Below, in pieces: positions 1-6,527 of a stretch of 10,526 bases of DNA. The stretch is from positions 1 to 10,526 of the forward strand of contig JAJYDI010000068.1 of the NCBI GenBank assembly GCA_021777635.1. The letters are read 5' to 3'. Numbering within the stretch: position 1 is the stretch's first letter; every line of letters begins with the position of its first letter. Made by a program: the position numbers and the translations under genes. The DNA comes from Pseudomonadota bacterium (GTDB taxonomy: Bacteria > Pseudomonadota > Gammaproteobacteria > Xanthomonadales > Rhodanobacteraceae). Below the pieces are notes generated by a model. The model was given only the letters and a program-made list of their open reading frames with translations, did not search any database and was not told the origin of the DNA.

Positions 1-1177
1 TCAGCTTGCCGGGCAGGTTGGCCAGCGAGCTCAGCAGGGCGTACTGGGTGGCGGTGTAGCCGCGATGGGTCAGGCCCGACATGAACGCGACCAGGACCGT
101 GCCCCCGAACCCGTTGGCGAGATTGTCGCCGGACAGAGCCAGGGCGAAGTAGGCGAGGGACCCCGGGTGCGCGGTCATCAGCACATACAGCAGGTTGCAC
201 AGCGCAATACCCAGCACCGAGAGGATGACCGGTCCGCGCAGGCCGAAGCGCGTGACCGCATAGCCACCGAGAAAGGCGCCGACGAGACTGACGATGACGC
301 CGTAGATCTTCGAGACATTGGCGATATCGGTCAGGCTGAAACCGAGGTGCATGTAGAACGGATAGGCGACCACGCCCACCATCTGCTCGGGCAGCTTGTA
401 CAGCCCGACGAATACCAGCAGGGCCAGCGCCAGCGGCCAGCCGAAGCGCATGAAGAATTCGCGGAACGGACCGATCACGCCCTCGCGGATGGCCGCGCCC
501 AGCGACGCCGCGCGCGGCAGGCGATTTTCCGGCTCGCGCGCGCGCAGCACCGCTGCGGCGGGGATCGCCAGAATCAACGCCATGACCAGATACCCGACGC
601 GCCAGCCGGCGAACTGGGCGATGTAGAGCGTGCCCACGCTGCTGACGATCAGCGCCAGCCGGTAGCCGAGCGTGTAGGTCGATGCCAGCCCGCCCTGCGC
701 CTCGAGCGGCGCGATCTCCACGCGATAGGCGTCGATCGCCACGTCCTGGGTGGCGCCGGCAAACGCCGCGATGCCGTTGCAGGCGATGAACAGTGCGAAC
801 GAGATCGTCGGCGTCAGCAGTGCCATGCCCGCCAGCGCCGCAGCCAGTATCAGCTGGGCCGCGAGGATCCAGCTGCGCCGCTGGCCCAGCCGGCCGAGCA
901 CCGGAAGTCGCAGGCGATCCACCGCGGGCGCCCAGAGAAACTTCAGCGTGTAGCTCAACGTGGCATAGCTGACCAGCGCGATCAGCGCCAGATCGACACC
1001 GGACTGCTTGAGCCATGCCGACAGGGTGACGCCGACCAGCAGGAACGGCAGCCCCGAGGAGAACCCGAAAAAGAACATGGTGCGCGCGGCCGGTGTCGCG
1101 AACGCCGCGTTCAAGGCGCGCCATCCGCGCGGGCGCGGCACGGATGATGCCGATCTTGCCGTGCCCGGGTCGCTCAC
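1..1177 (-). CDS. ampG: AmpG-family muropeptide permease (3' end outside window)
   Basis: Inner-membrane major-facilitator permease that imports GlcNAc-anhydroMurNAc muropeptides from the periplasm for cell-wall recycling; in species with inducible beta-lactamase it supplies the inducing ligand. I translated 392 residues from the minus strand before the window ends. AmpG-type signatures are TQDVAIDAYRVE (143-154), GYRLALIVS (171-179), YKLPEQMVG (260-268), DNLANGFGG (351-359) and ATQYALLSS (376-384). Hydrophobic stretches repeat through the protein, and a basic N-terminal segment precedes the first at about residue 34. The chosen start is a GTG whose last bases overlap the TGA of the exonuclease gene (GTGA), with no clear Shine-Dalgarno, so translational coupling is likely. 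E. coli AmpG has 491 residues, so perhaps 50-100 are cut off here. Family assignment is firm; substrate is inferred from the family. Confidence 0.92.
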   Translation of the reverse strand, partial: MSDPGTARSASSVPRPRGWRALNAAFATPAARTMFFFGFSSGLPFLLVGVTLSAWLKQSGVDLALIALVSYATLSYTLKFLWAPAVDRLRLPVLGRLGQRRSWILAAQLILAAALAGMALLTPTISFALFIACNGIAAFAGATQDVAIDAYRVEIAPLEAQGGLASTYTLGYRLALIVSSVGTLYIAQFAGWRVGYLVMALILAIPAAAVLRAREPENRLPRAASLGAAIREGVIGPFREFFMRFGWPLALALLVFVGLYKLPEQMVGVVAYPFYMHLGFSLTDIANVSKIYGVIVSLVGAFLGGYAVTRFGLRGPVILSVLGIALCNLLYVLMTAHPGSLAYFALALSGDNLANGFGGTVLVAFMSGLTHRGYTATQYALLSSLANLPGKL

Positions 1178-1956
1178 GCGGCACCGTCAAGCGCGTAATC
1201 CACCACGTAGGGCGCATGGTCGGAAAAGCGCGGCTGCGGATGGATCGCGCAGGCGCGCAGGCGCGCGTGCAGCGACGGCGTCACCACCTGGTAGTCGATG
1301 CGCCAGCCGACGTCGTTGGCGCGCGCGTTGCCGCGCTGCGACCACCAGGTGTATTCGACCGCCTCGGGTTTCAGCGCGCGGAAACTGTCCACCCAGCCGC
1401 GCTCGCGAAACAGCGCATCCAGCCAGGCGCGTTCCTCGGGCAGGCAGCCGGAGTTCTTCTGGTTCGAGGTCCAGTTCTTGATGTCAAGCCGGGTGTGGAC
1501 GATGTTCCAGTCGCCGCAGATCACGTAATCGCGGCCGCTGGCCAGCCAGCCGTCGAAGATCGGCGCGAGACGCTCCATCGCCGCGAACTTGAAGCGCTGG
1601 CGCTCCTCGCCCGACGAACCGGACGGGATGTAGAGCGACACCACGCTGAGGTTGCCGAAACGCGCCTCCAGATAGCGGCCTTCCTGGTCGAATGCTTTCC
1701 AGTCCAGCGTGTTGAGCACCTGGTCAGGCTGGCGCCGGGCGTAGATGGCCACGCCGCTGTAGCCTTTCTTGCTGCGCGCATCGTGGAAGTAGCCGTGGTA
1801 GCCCGCTGGCCGGTACACCGCCGCGTCGAGCTGGTGCTCCTGTGCCTTGGTCTCCTGCAGGCACAGCACGTCGGCGTGCTGAGCACCGAACCAGTCGAAG
1901 AACCCCTTGGACGCCGCCGAACGGATGCCGTTGGCATTGAAGGTGATGATGCGCAT
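1174..1956 (-). CDS. xthA: Exodeoxyribonuclease III / AP endonuclease
   Basis: Base-excision repair enzyme: cuts DNA 5' to abasic sites and removes 3' blocking groups, with Mg2+. It is 260 residues long, normal for the ExoIII/EEP family. Expected active-site residues are visible: N7 (TFNANG), E35 (LQETKA), Y109 (SLYIPSG), D149 and N151 (CGDWNIVH), D221 (WRIDYQ) and the D246-H247 pair (FSDHAPYV). The segment NWTSNQKNSGCLPEERAW (161-178) resembles the Neisseria-type ExoIII more than the E. coli enzyme. The start is the ATG followed by RIITFNANG, the usual N-terminus; the reading frame is open upstream, but that extension is not family-like. Only a weak ribosome site is seen. It overlaps ampG by 4 bases and diverges from pyrE across 184 bases; a possible TACGCT -10 lies at 2002-2007 on the minus strand. 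Confidence 0.95.
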   Translation of the reverse strand: MRIITFNANGIRSAASKGFFDWFGAQHADVLCLQETKAQEHQLDAAVYRPAGYHGYFHDARSKKGYSGVAIYARRQPDQVLNTLDWKAFDQEGRYLEARFGNLSVVSLYIPSGSSGEERQRFKFAAMERLAPIFDGWLASGRDYVICGDWNIVHTRLDIKNWTSNQKNSGCLPEERAWLDALFRERGWVDSFRALKPEAVEYTWWSQRGNARANDVGWRIDYQVVTPSLHARLRACAIHPQPRFSDHAPYVVDYALDGAA

Positions 1957-2075
1957 CGGACACGCGACCGGGAATGAGCCTGCAGGCATCGGGTGGATCC
2001 AAGCGTAGCCGAAAGGCGATCGTTTCCTAAGCCGTCGCGGGGCCGGCATCGGGGCAGCTGCCCGCACTGATGGCC

Positions 2076-2081
2076 TATCAT
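2076..2081 (+). promoter_or_regulatory. Candidate -10 element of the pyrE promoter
   Basis: TATCAT in the context gcctatcatcgcgg. Transcription would start near 2088, at the foot of the leader hairpin, giving a leader of about 53 bases. No good -35 hexamer stands 16-18 bases upstream. It belongs to a group of similar elements in this window (2794, 6801, 7311, 9707). Confidence 0.45.
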
Positions 2082-2086
2082 CGCGG

Positions 2087-2114
2087 CGCGCACGGCGGCC
2101 TGCGGCCGTGCGCG
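2087..2114 (+). promoter_or_regulatory. Leader hairpin upstream of pyrE
   Basis: Perfect 10-bp inverted repeat: CGCGCACGGC (2087-2096) pairs with GCCGTGCGCG (2105-2114) around the 8-base loop GGCCTGCG. No T-tract follows, so it is not a standard Rho-independent terminator. It ends 26 bases before the pyrE ATG. E. coli pyrE is controlled by transcription attenuation in its leader, but I see no leader peptide plus terminator here, so the role could instead be RNA stability, pausing or protein binding. The structure is seen in the sequence; the function is inferred. Confidence 0.55.
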
Positions 2115-2140
2115 TGCCGACAACCGCCTGCGGACCGCCG

Positions 2141-2785
2141 ATGCTTGCCCATCAACGCGACTTTCTCGACCTCGCCCGTGACCAGGGGGTGCTGCGCTTC
2201 GGCGAGTTCACCCTGAAGTCGGGCCGCGTCAGCCCGTATTTCTTCAATCTCGGCCGCATCGCCAGCGGCGCCGCCCTGGCACGCCTCGGTCGCGCCTATG
2301 CGGCGACGGCGATCGGTTCGGGCCTCGCTTTCGACATGCTGTTCGGCCCCGCCTACAAGGGCATCCCGCTGGCCGCAGCCACGGCGATCGCGCTGGCCGA
2401 CGGCCACCGCCGCGACCTGCCGTTTGCCTACAACCGCAAGGAGGCCAAGGATCATGGCGAGGGCGGGTTGCTGGTCGGCGCAGCGCTGGCCGGGCGCGTT
2501 CTGGTGGTCGACGACGTGCTGACCGCGGGCACCGCGGTGCGCGAGTCGCTGCAACTGATCCGCGCCCGGGGCGCGCAGCCGGCCGGCGTGCTGATCGCGC
2601 TGGACCGCGAGGAACGCGGCCAGGGCGCGCGGTCGGCGGCGCAGGAGATCAGCGCCGAGTTCGCGATCCCGGTACTGGCGATCGCGCGCCTGAGCGACCT
2701 GCTCGCCTACACGGCGGCGCACGCCGAGCTGGCGGCTGAACACGCGCGCCTGAGCGATTATCGCGCCCGTTACGGTGTCGCCTGA
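2141..2785 (+). CDS. pyrE: Orotate phosphoribosyltransferase
   Basis: Converts orotate and PRPP to orotidine 5'-monophosphate, the fifth step of de novo pyrimidine synthesis, in the cytosol. It has 214 residues; E. coli PyrE has 213. The PRPP-binding signature [13 protein letters not shown] spans residues 120-132, and the mobile catalytic loop [13 protein letters not shown] spans 97-109. [13 protein letters not shown] (24-36) is the conserved N-terminal orotate/PRPP-binding region. The ATG at 2141 gives the family length; an in-frame GTG at 2108 would lie inside the leader hairpin and add 11 atypical residues. The ribosome site is weak. It is probably transcribed from its own promoter, divergently from xthA-ampG; the next gene has a separate candidate promoter. 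Confidence 0.98.
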   Translation: MLAHQRDFLDLARDQGVLRFGEFTLKSGRVSPYFFNLGRIASGAALARLGRAYAATAIGSGLAFDMLFGPAYKGIPLAAATAIALADGHRRDLPFAYNRKEAKDHGEGGLLVGAALAGRVLVVDDVLTAGTAVRESLQLIRARGAQPAGVLIALDREERGQGARSAAQEISAEFAIPVLAIARLSDLLAYTAAHAELAAEHARLSDYRARYGVA

Positions 2786-2793
2786 TCGCCGCC

Positions 2794-2799
2794 TATACT
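2794..2799 (+). promoter_or_regulatory. Candidate -10 element of the DUF4124 gene
   Basis: TATACT in the context gcctatactcgcag, 9 bases after the pyrE stop. The predicted start of transcription near 2806 would give a leader of about 20 bases that still includes the ribosome site ACGGAG (2814-2819). The -35 region is weak (perhaps TTACGG at 2770-2775). Confidence 0.45.
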
Positions 2800-2826
2800 C
2801 GCAGCCCTGTCCACGGAGCACCGCGC

Positions 2827-3498
2827 ATGCGCATCCGCAACGTTCTGGCAAGCCTGGCCCTGGTCATCGCGGCCGTGGCGACCACCGCCGCCGTGGCCGC
2901 AAGCGGTGCCGCGCACTATCGCTGGCGCGATGCCCATGGCGTGCTGCATTTCAGCGACAGCCTGCCGCCGGACGCCGTGAAGTACGGTTACGAGCTGATC
3001 AACGACCAGGGCATCGTCGTGCGCACGGTCGAGCGCGCGCTGACTCCGCAGGAGCGCAAGCAGCGCGAGGCCGCGGCCGCGGTCCAGGCGGCGGCGGCCA
3101 GACAGGCCCGCGACCGTGCCCGAGCCGACCGCCAGATGCTGGCCGCCTACCCGCAGGAAAGCGATCTGCAGCAGGAGCAGCAGGAGCAGCTGGGCGCGAT
3201 CGACCAGACCATCAGGACCACCGAGCTCAATCTGAAGAGCCAGGAACGCACCCTGGCAGACCTGCTGCAGCGCGCGGCGGAGATCGAGCACACGCAGAAG
3301 ACGGTGCCGAAATTCATCAGCGACGACATCGCCCGCCAGCGCGGCGTGGTCAATACCCAGCGCGAGGCGCTGGCGCAAGCCCGGGCCGAGCGCGCCACGA
3401 CCGTGCAGGCTCAGGCCGCGCAACGGGCACACTATCGCACCCTGAAACAGCAGCGCGAAGCCGCGACCGCGGCCAGCGCCGCCAGCAGCGGCCAGTGA
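2827..3498 (+). CDS. Exported DUF4124-domain coiled-coil protein
   Basis: 223-residue protein of unknown function, probably periplasmic. A signal peptide (residues 1 to about 25: MRIRN, a hydrophobic Leu/Ala/Val stretch, then AVAASGA) is followed by a DUF4124-like module at about 29-75: YRWRDAHGVLHFSDSLPP (31-48), with an aromatic-W-x-D-x-x-G core and FSD-x-x-P. Residues 74-213 are rich in Ala, Gln, Arg and Glu with heptad character and should form long coiled-coil helices, broken at TVPKFISDD (159-167). There are no cysteines and no catalytic motif. The ATG has a good ribosome site (CGGAG, 8 bases upstream). DUF4124 proteins are common in Proteobacteria, with no settled function; envelope or cell-wall association is a guess from the signal peptide. 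A GAGCAGCAG tandem repeat at about 3175-3192 encodes EQQEQ. Confidence 0.88.
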   Translation: MRIRNVLASLALVIAAVATTAAVAASGAAHYRWRDAHGVLHFSDSLPPDAVKYGYELINDQGIVVRTVERALTPQERKQREAAAAVQAAAARQARDRARADRQMLAAYPQESDLQQEQQEQLGAIDQTIRTTELNLKSQERTLADLLQRAAEIEHTQKTVPKFISDDIARQRGVVNTQREALAQARAERATTVQAQAAQRAHYRTLKQQREAATAASAASSGQ

Positions 3499-3528
3499 CG
3501 ACCGCGACGGACTCGGATCCGGTGCCGC

Positions 3529-3996
3529 TCAGCCGCCGCCGCTGCTGGCGGCGCCGGCCGGTACATTCTGGATCTGCAGCGGCTCGGTCTTCAGCGGCAG
3601 GGTCTGCGCCGGCGTGTTGCCCGGCAACGCGGGCGGCGCGGCACTGGCGGCCGGCGCCATGGCGGCGCCGGGGACGGCCGGACCGCAGCGATAGGCGCCC
3701 CACTGCTGCTGGCCGTCGACCGGTGCGGCCAGGGGCTTGACCGTGTCGGCGCCCATGCCGGCACCGGCATTGCGCGCCAGCACCTCCAGCTCATCGCGCA
3801 CGGTCAGGTTGCCGCGATCGAAGGGCCCGACGTGGTCGGTGACCGACACCGTCACGTCGCCCAGCTGCCGGCAGCCGGCGACGCTGTCAACATAGGCCGC
3901 GCGCACGGCGCGACCGGCGGGCTGCAGACGGATGCCCCAGGAACAGCCGCTCAGCATCAGGCTGATGGCGATTGCGGCGAACAGGGTCTTGCGCAT
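3529..3996 (-). CDS. DUF4156-like envelope lipoprotein
   Basis: 155-residue lipoprotein of unknown function. The signal peptide MRKTLFAAIAISLM ends in a lipobox, LSGC (15-18), with the acylated Cys at 18; Ser19-Trp20 gives no Asp+2 retention signal, so outer-membrane sorting is plausible. The globular part (about 30-105) has two more cysteines, C42 and C104, which could form a disulfide, and the line RNAGAGMGADTV ... WGAYRCG typical of DUF4156 (Ala-rich helix, GA-D/N-x-V, then G-x-AY-x-C). The C-terminus (106-155) is a low-complexity Pro/Ala/Gly tail, probably disordered. The ribosome site AAGGTG stands 5-6 bases before the ATG. It converges on the DUF4124 gene (30 bases between stops) and diverges from the dehydrogenase. 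The family call comes from pattern memory and is moderately sure. Confidence 0.82.
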   Translation of the reverse strand: MRKTLFAAIAISLMLSGCSWGIRLQPAGRAVRAAYVDSVAGCRQLGDVTVSVTDHVGPFDRGNLTVRDELEVLARNAGAGMGADTVKPLAAPVDGQQQWGAYRCGPAVPGAAMAPAASAAPPALPGNTPAQTLPLKTEPLQIQNVPAGAASSGGG

Positions 3997-4012
3997 CGTC
4001 GGCACCTTGGAA

Positions 4013-4033
4013 CCGGGCGGGAATTCCGCCCGG
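4013..4033. promoter_or_regulatory. Inverted repeat over the predicted lipoprotein promoter start
   Basis: CCGGGCGG (4013-4020) and CCGCCCGG (4026-4033) form a perfect 8-bp dyad around GAATT, with a GGAATTCC palindrome at its centre. It lies 16 bases upstream of the lipoprotein ATG. A candidate minus-strand -10 (TATCCT, 4041-4036) would start transcription at about 4029, inside the dyad. It could be an operator or a 5'-end hairpin; there is no T-tract. Confidence 0.45.
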
Positions 4034-4035
4034 CA

Positions 4036-4041
4036 AGGATA
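4036..4041 (-). promoter_or_regulatory. Candidate -10 element of the lipoprotein gene
   Basis: TATCCT read on the minus strand (context GGTTATCCTTGCC), 39 bases upstream of the ATG. The -35 match is unclear. The transcript would begin within the 4013-4033 inverted repeat. Confidence 0.35.
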
Positions 4042-4212
4042 ACCGCAGACGAACGCAGCGGCGCCGCCGCGCGCACCGGCGGTCGCGCCACGTTCAGCAC
4101 GCGGCGCTGGCGCCGATGCCGCCCCGCGCCGGACGTCGCGCCGGCGATCACGGCCACTTGCCAGCCGGCTCCGCGTCGCACACGCTGCCGGCGTGCCCAG
4201 CGGAGACCGGCC

Positions 4213-4917
4213 ATGCGTACCGTCCTGATCACCGGCGCCAATCGCGGCCTCGGCCTCGAATTCACGCGGCAGCTGCTGGCCCAGGGCCTGCAGGTGATTG
4301 CCTGCAGCCGTACACCGGCGCCGACGGCTGGCGAACTGGCGGCGCTGGCCACCAAGCATCCGCAGCGACTGCGGCAGCAGCCGCTGGACGTCGCCGACGC
4401 CGAGGCCATCGCCGCGTTGCCGGCGCGACTGGTGGCCGCCGGCGTCAGCCATCTTGATGTGCTGATCAACAACGCCGGCGTGCTGGTCTCGGGCGAGCGT
4501 TACGGCTCGATGCGCGCCGAGGACCTGGCGCGCAGTTTCGCGATCAACGCCAGCGCGCCACTGCTGCTGACCGAGGCCCTGACCCCGCTGCTGGCGCAGG
4601 GCCACGCCGCCAGGGTGCTGTGCGTCAGCTCGCAGCTGGGTTCGATCGCGCAGGCCGGCAGCTACCGCAGCGTCAGCTACGCAATGAGCAAGGCGGCGCT
4701 GAACATGGGCATGCGTCGGCTGGCGGCGGAACTCGGTCCGCGCGGCATCACCGTGCTGGCGATGCATCCCGGCTGGGTGCGCACCGCGATGGGCGGCGAA
4801 CAAGCGCCGCTGGATGCGCCAACCTCGGTACGCGGCATGCTCGCCGTGCTGGCGCGCGTGACGCCGAGCGAGGGCGGCCGCTTCTATGCTTACGATGGCA
4901 GCGAGCTGCCCTGGTAG
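4213..4917 (+). CDS. Short-chain dehydrogenase/reductase (C-factor-like)
   Basis: 234-residue NAD(P)-dependent oxidoreductase of the classical SDR fold; cytosolic, substrate unknown. The nucleotide-binding motif is TGANRGLGLE (7-16), the structural NNAG is at 86-89, the catalytic Ser is in CVSSQLGS (137-144, S139 or S140), and the catalytic YxxxK is Y156-AMS-K160. HPGWVRTAMGG (185-195) is the usual loop after beta-6. The N-terminus VLITGANRGLGLEF and the final GRFYAYDGSELPW resemble the C-factor/CsgA-like SDR branch common in Proteobacteria; the name does not imply signalling here. An Arg at position 11 in the turn would suit NADPH, which is an inference. The ribosome site GGAGA stands 6 bases before the ATG. 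It is divergent from the lipoprotein gene; its end overlaps the antisense hydrolase remnant by 28 bases. Confidence 0.93.
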   Translation: MRTVLITGANRGLGLEFTRQLLAQGLQVIACSRTPAPTAGELAALATKHPQRLRQQPLDVADAEAIAALPARLVAAGVSHLDVLINNAGVLVSGERYGSMRAEDLARSFAINASAPLLLTEALTPLLAQGHAARVLCVSSQLGSIAQAGSYRSVSYAMSKAALNMGMRRLAAELGPRGITVLAMHPGWVRTAMGGEQAPLDAPTSVRGMLAVLARVTPSEGGRFYAYDGSELPW

Positions 4918-5402
4918 CAGGCCGGCGCCGGCGCCGCTGCAAAAGAACCGGCAGCGAGGAAATCGAGTGCCGCGCGGTTGAACGCGACGCTGGCGTCGAA
5001 CGGCGTGCCGTGGGCGCGAACCCGCGATCACGATGCACTGTGCGCCCATGCGCGCGGCGTGACGGCGCTTTTTCGGCGCCTGCCCGGGACGCGGAAACAT
5101 CCGTCGCGCCACGATCCGCGCCGCGCGGCGCAGGCCCGGCACGCGCGCCAGCGCCGGCCGGGTCAGCGCCATCGCCAGCGCCGCCGCTCCGCCCAGCGAG
5201 AAACCCAGCAGGTCGCCGCTCCGATGGCGAGTGCATCGAGCAGCACCCGGAGATCGGCGGCAAAGGTCGCGATGGCATACGGTCCGCGCGGCTTGTCGCT
5301 CCGGCCCGAACCGTGCAGGTCGCGCCGGATCGGCAGCAACGCCGGTCCGGCGCCGTGCCGGCGGCAGTGCAGGGCAATGCCGTCGCGCCGGAAGTGGGGC
5401 AT
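4890..5402 (-). pseudogene. Decayed alpha/beta hydrolase
   Basis: Pieces of an alpha/beta-fold hydrolase occur in order on the minus strand but in changing frames. Frame A (5402 to about 5215) starts MPHFRRDGIALHCR and contains DLHGSGRSDKPRGPYAIATF, the usual segment after strand beta-4. A 1-base loss near 5215 moves to frame B (about 5214 to 5017) with the nucleophile elbow DLLGFSLGGAAALAMAL and later CIVIAGS. A further shift near 5016 returns to frame A, with HGTPFDASVAFNRAALDFLA and a TAA at 4890-4892. The roughly 25 residues normally lying between PALL and RRDLHGSG (the oxyanion-hole loop), most of the lid and the acid-residue region are missing: about 170 codons remain against 250-290 in intact relatives. 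Two frameshifts plus several deletions argue for a real pseudogene over one sequencing error. Confidence 0.8.
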
Positions 5403-5550
5403 GAACGATCCGCAGCCGGAGGTCCGGGTTTAGGCGGCTGCATCCGGCGGCCGGTCGCCGCGCGTAATCGAGCATCCCCGGAGTCACGTCCGGTTGACGC
5501 CATCGCGCCGAGGCTCGCGACCGGATCACCCCCGCCGACCAGGATCCTCG
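5403..5550. other. Intergenic leader between hydrolase remnant and exported protein gene
   Basis: No gene seen. It holds a short dyad CCGGA-GG-TCCGG (5416-5427) and a TTGACG (5494-5499) that could be a -35, but no matching -10 lies 16-18 bases after it. AGGA at 5541-5544 serves as ribosome site for the next gene. The reading frame of that gene is open back to 5494, but the extension is Arg/Pro-rich and precedes the signal peptide, so I did not include it. Confidence 0.5.
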
Positions 5551-6384
5551 ATGCACACGCGCAATCCCTTCGCCGTCTCCGCGCTCGCCGCGATGCTGCT
5601 CGTCGCCGGCGCGGTGCCGACGCCGGCCGCGGCCGCGCGGAAAGCCGTGCCCGGCGCGCCGTCCGCTGCGATCAGCGGCGATCGCGGCGAAGCGCGCGAC
5701 GACGCCGGCAGGCTGGTCTACATCGAGCAGGACTTCGTCTGGGACGGCGGCACCCGCCGGCTGACCCTGTACCGCTGCCCCGATGGCCTGCCCTTCGCGC
5801 GCCGCGAGGACGACGCCCGCGGCGGCGATCCCGCCGCGCCCGACTTCGCGCTGGATGACGCGCAGACCGGTTACCGCGAAGGCGTGCGGCGCAACGCCGA
5901 TGGCATGCGCCGCGTGTACGTGCGGACGAATCGCGCCAGCCATGAAAAATCCAGACCGCTGCCAGCCGCGCGGCACCTGGTGATCGACGCCGGATTCGAC
6001 GCCTTCGTGCGCGCCCATTTCGACGCCCTGCTCTCCGGCGTGACCGTGCCGGTCGAGTTTCTCGTCCCCAGTCGTCTGCGGGCCATCGGCTTCAGGATCA
6101 CGCGCATCGAAGACACCGCAGCCGCGGCGCGCGGCGAGGTGGCGTTCCGGCTCGAGCTCGGCCGCTGGTTCGGCTTCCTGCTGCCGCACATCGACGTCCG
6201 CTACGACTTGCGGACACGTGCCTTGCGGCGCTACGCCGGACTGTCCAACCTGCGCGATGCGCGCGGCGACAACATCCGGGTCACCATCGACTTTCCGCCG
6301 GCGCAGTCGCGCAGCGACATCCCCCGCGCCGAACTGGCCGCGGCGCGGGACGCCGACCTCGACGGTCGCTGTCCGCTGCGCTGA
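5551..6384 (+). CDS. Exported conserved-looking protein of unknown function
   Basis: 277 residues; I do not recognise the family. The N-terminus is a signal peptide: MHTRN, a hydrophobic core ALAAMLLVAGAV (11-22), then PTPAAAARKA with probable cleavage near 28-29. The mature part is mixed charged/hydrophobic, without further membrane spans: VYIEQDFVWDGGTRRLTLYR (56-75), a basic/acidic loop, RRVYVRTNRASHEKSRPLP (120-138), a hydrophobic VPVEFLVPSRL (166-176), RLELGRWFGFLLPHIDVRYD (200-219) and NIRVTIDFPP (241-250). Only C76 and C274 are cysteines. No catalytic triad or metal motif stands out. Alternating beta-strand patterns suggest a periplasmic beta-rich domain. The start is set by AGGA six bases upstream of the ATG and by the signal peptide. 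The third codon position is strongly GC, as in the neighbouring genes, which supports coding. It is probably transcribed alone. Confidence 0.8.
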   Translation: MHTRNPFAVSALAAMLLVAGAVPTPAAAARKAVPGAPSAAISGDRGEARDDAGRLVYIEQDFVWDGGTRRLTLYRCPDGLPFARREDDARGGDPAAPDFALDDAQTGYREGVRRNADGMRRVYVRTNRASHEKSRPLPAARHLVIDAGFDAFVRAHFDALLSGVTVPVEFLVPSRLRAIGFRITRIEDTAAAARGEVAFRLELGRWFGFLLPHIDVRYDLRTRALRRYAGLSNLRDARGDNIRVTIDFPPAQSRSDIPRAELAAARDADLDGRCPLR

Positions 6385-6527
6385 GCGGGCGTCCGCGGAC
6401 ATCGCGGCGGGCACCAACCCGTGATCGCAAGTGGCTGATTCCGCGAGGGGCCTGCCGCGCGCCGCGCTGGCACGGCGCTTGCGTAGGACTTCCCGCCGCC
6501 CCCTGCGGCGATGCTGCGGAGTCCGTC
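6385..6527. other. Intergenic region before the small-peptide gene
   Basis: No gene seen. It has a perfect 10-base palindrome GTCCGCGGAC (6391-6400) 6 bases after the preceding stop, with no T-tract, so only a weak candidate for a 3'-end structure. The ribosome site GGAG (6518-6521) of the small gene is at its right end. No convincing promoter was found. Confidence 0.4.

Noticed and set aside
65..1147. Plus-strand open frame of 360 codons opposite ampG
   Set aside because: Low-complexity charged translation; the opposite strand encodes a textbook AmpG with all motifs.
2108..2140. Upstream GTG start extending pyrE by 11 residues
   Set aside because: It lies in the leader hairpin, makes the protein longer than the family, and the added residues do not resemble a PyrE N-terminus.
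2078..2851. Minus-strand open frame of 257 codons opposite pyrE
   Set aside because: No domain or ribosome site; it is the mirror of pyrE, which is certain.
3165..3195. GAGCAGCAG tandem repeat as a phase-variable or slippage locus
   Set aside because: Only about two and a half imperfect units, in frame (EQQEQ) within a coiled coil; ordinary low-complexity coding sequence.
5494..5550. TTG start extending the exported protein by 19 residues
   Set aside because: It would place an Arg/Pro-rich segment before the signal peptide, and the ATG at 5551 has a better ribosome site.
6391..6400. Palindrome GTCCGCGGAC as a transcription terminator
   Set aside because: Short, with no loop or T-tract; palindromes of this kind are expected by chance in GC-rich intergenic DNA.
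3529..6417. Long minus-strand open frame (about 960 codons)
   Set aside because: Only its last 155 codons (the DUF4156-like lipoprotein) and a stretch of hydrolase remnant are meaningful; the rest is antisense to the dehydrogenase and the exported protein gene.
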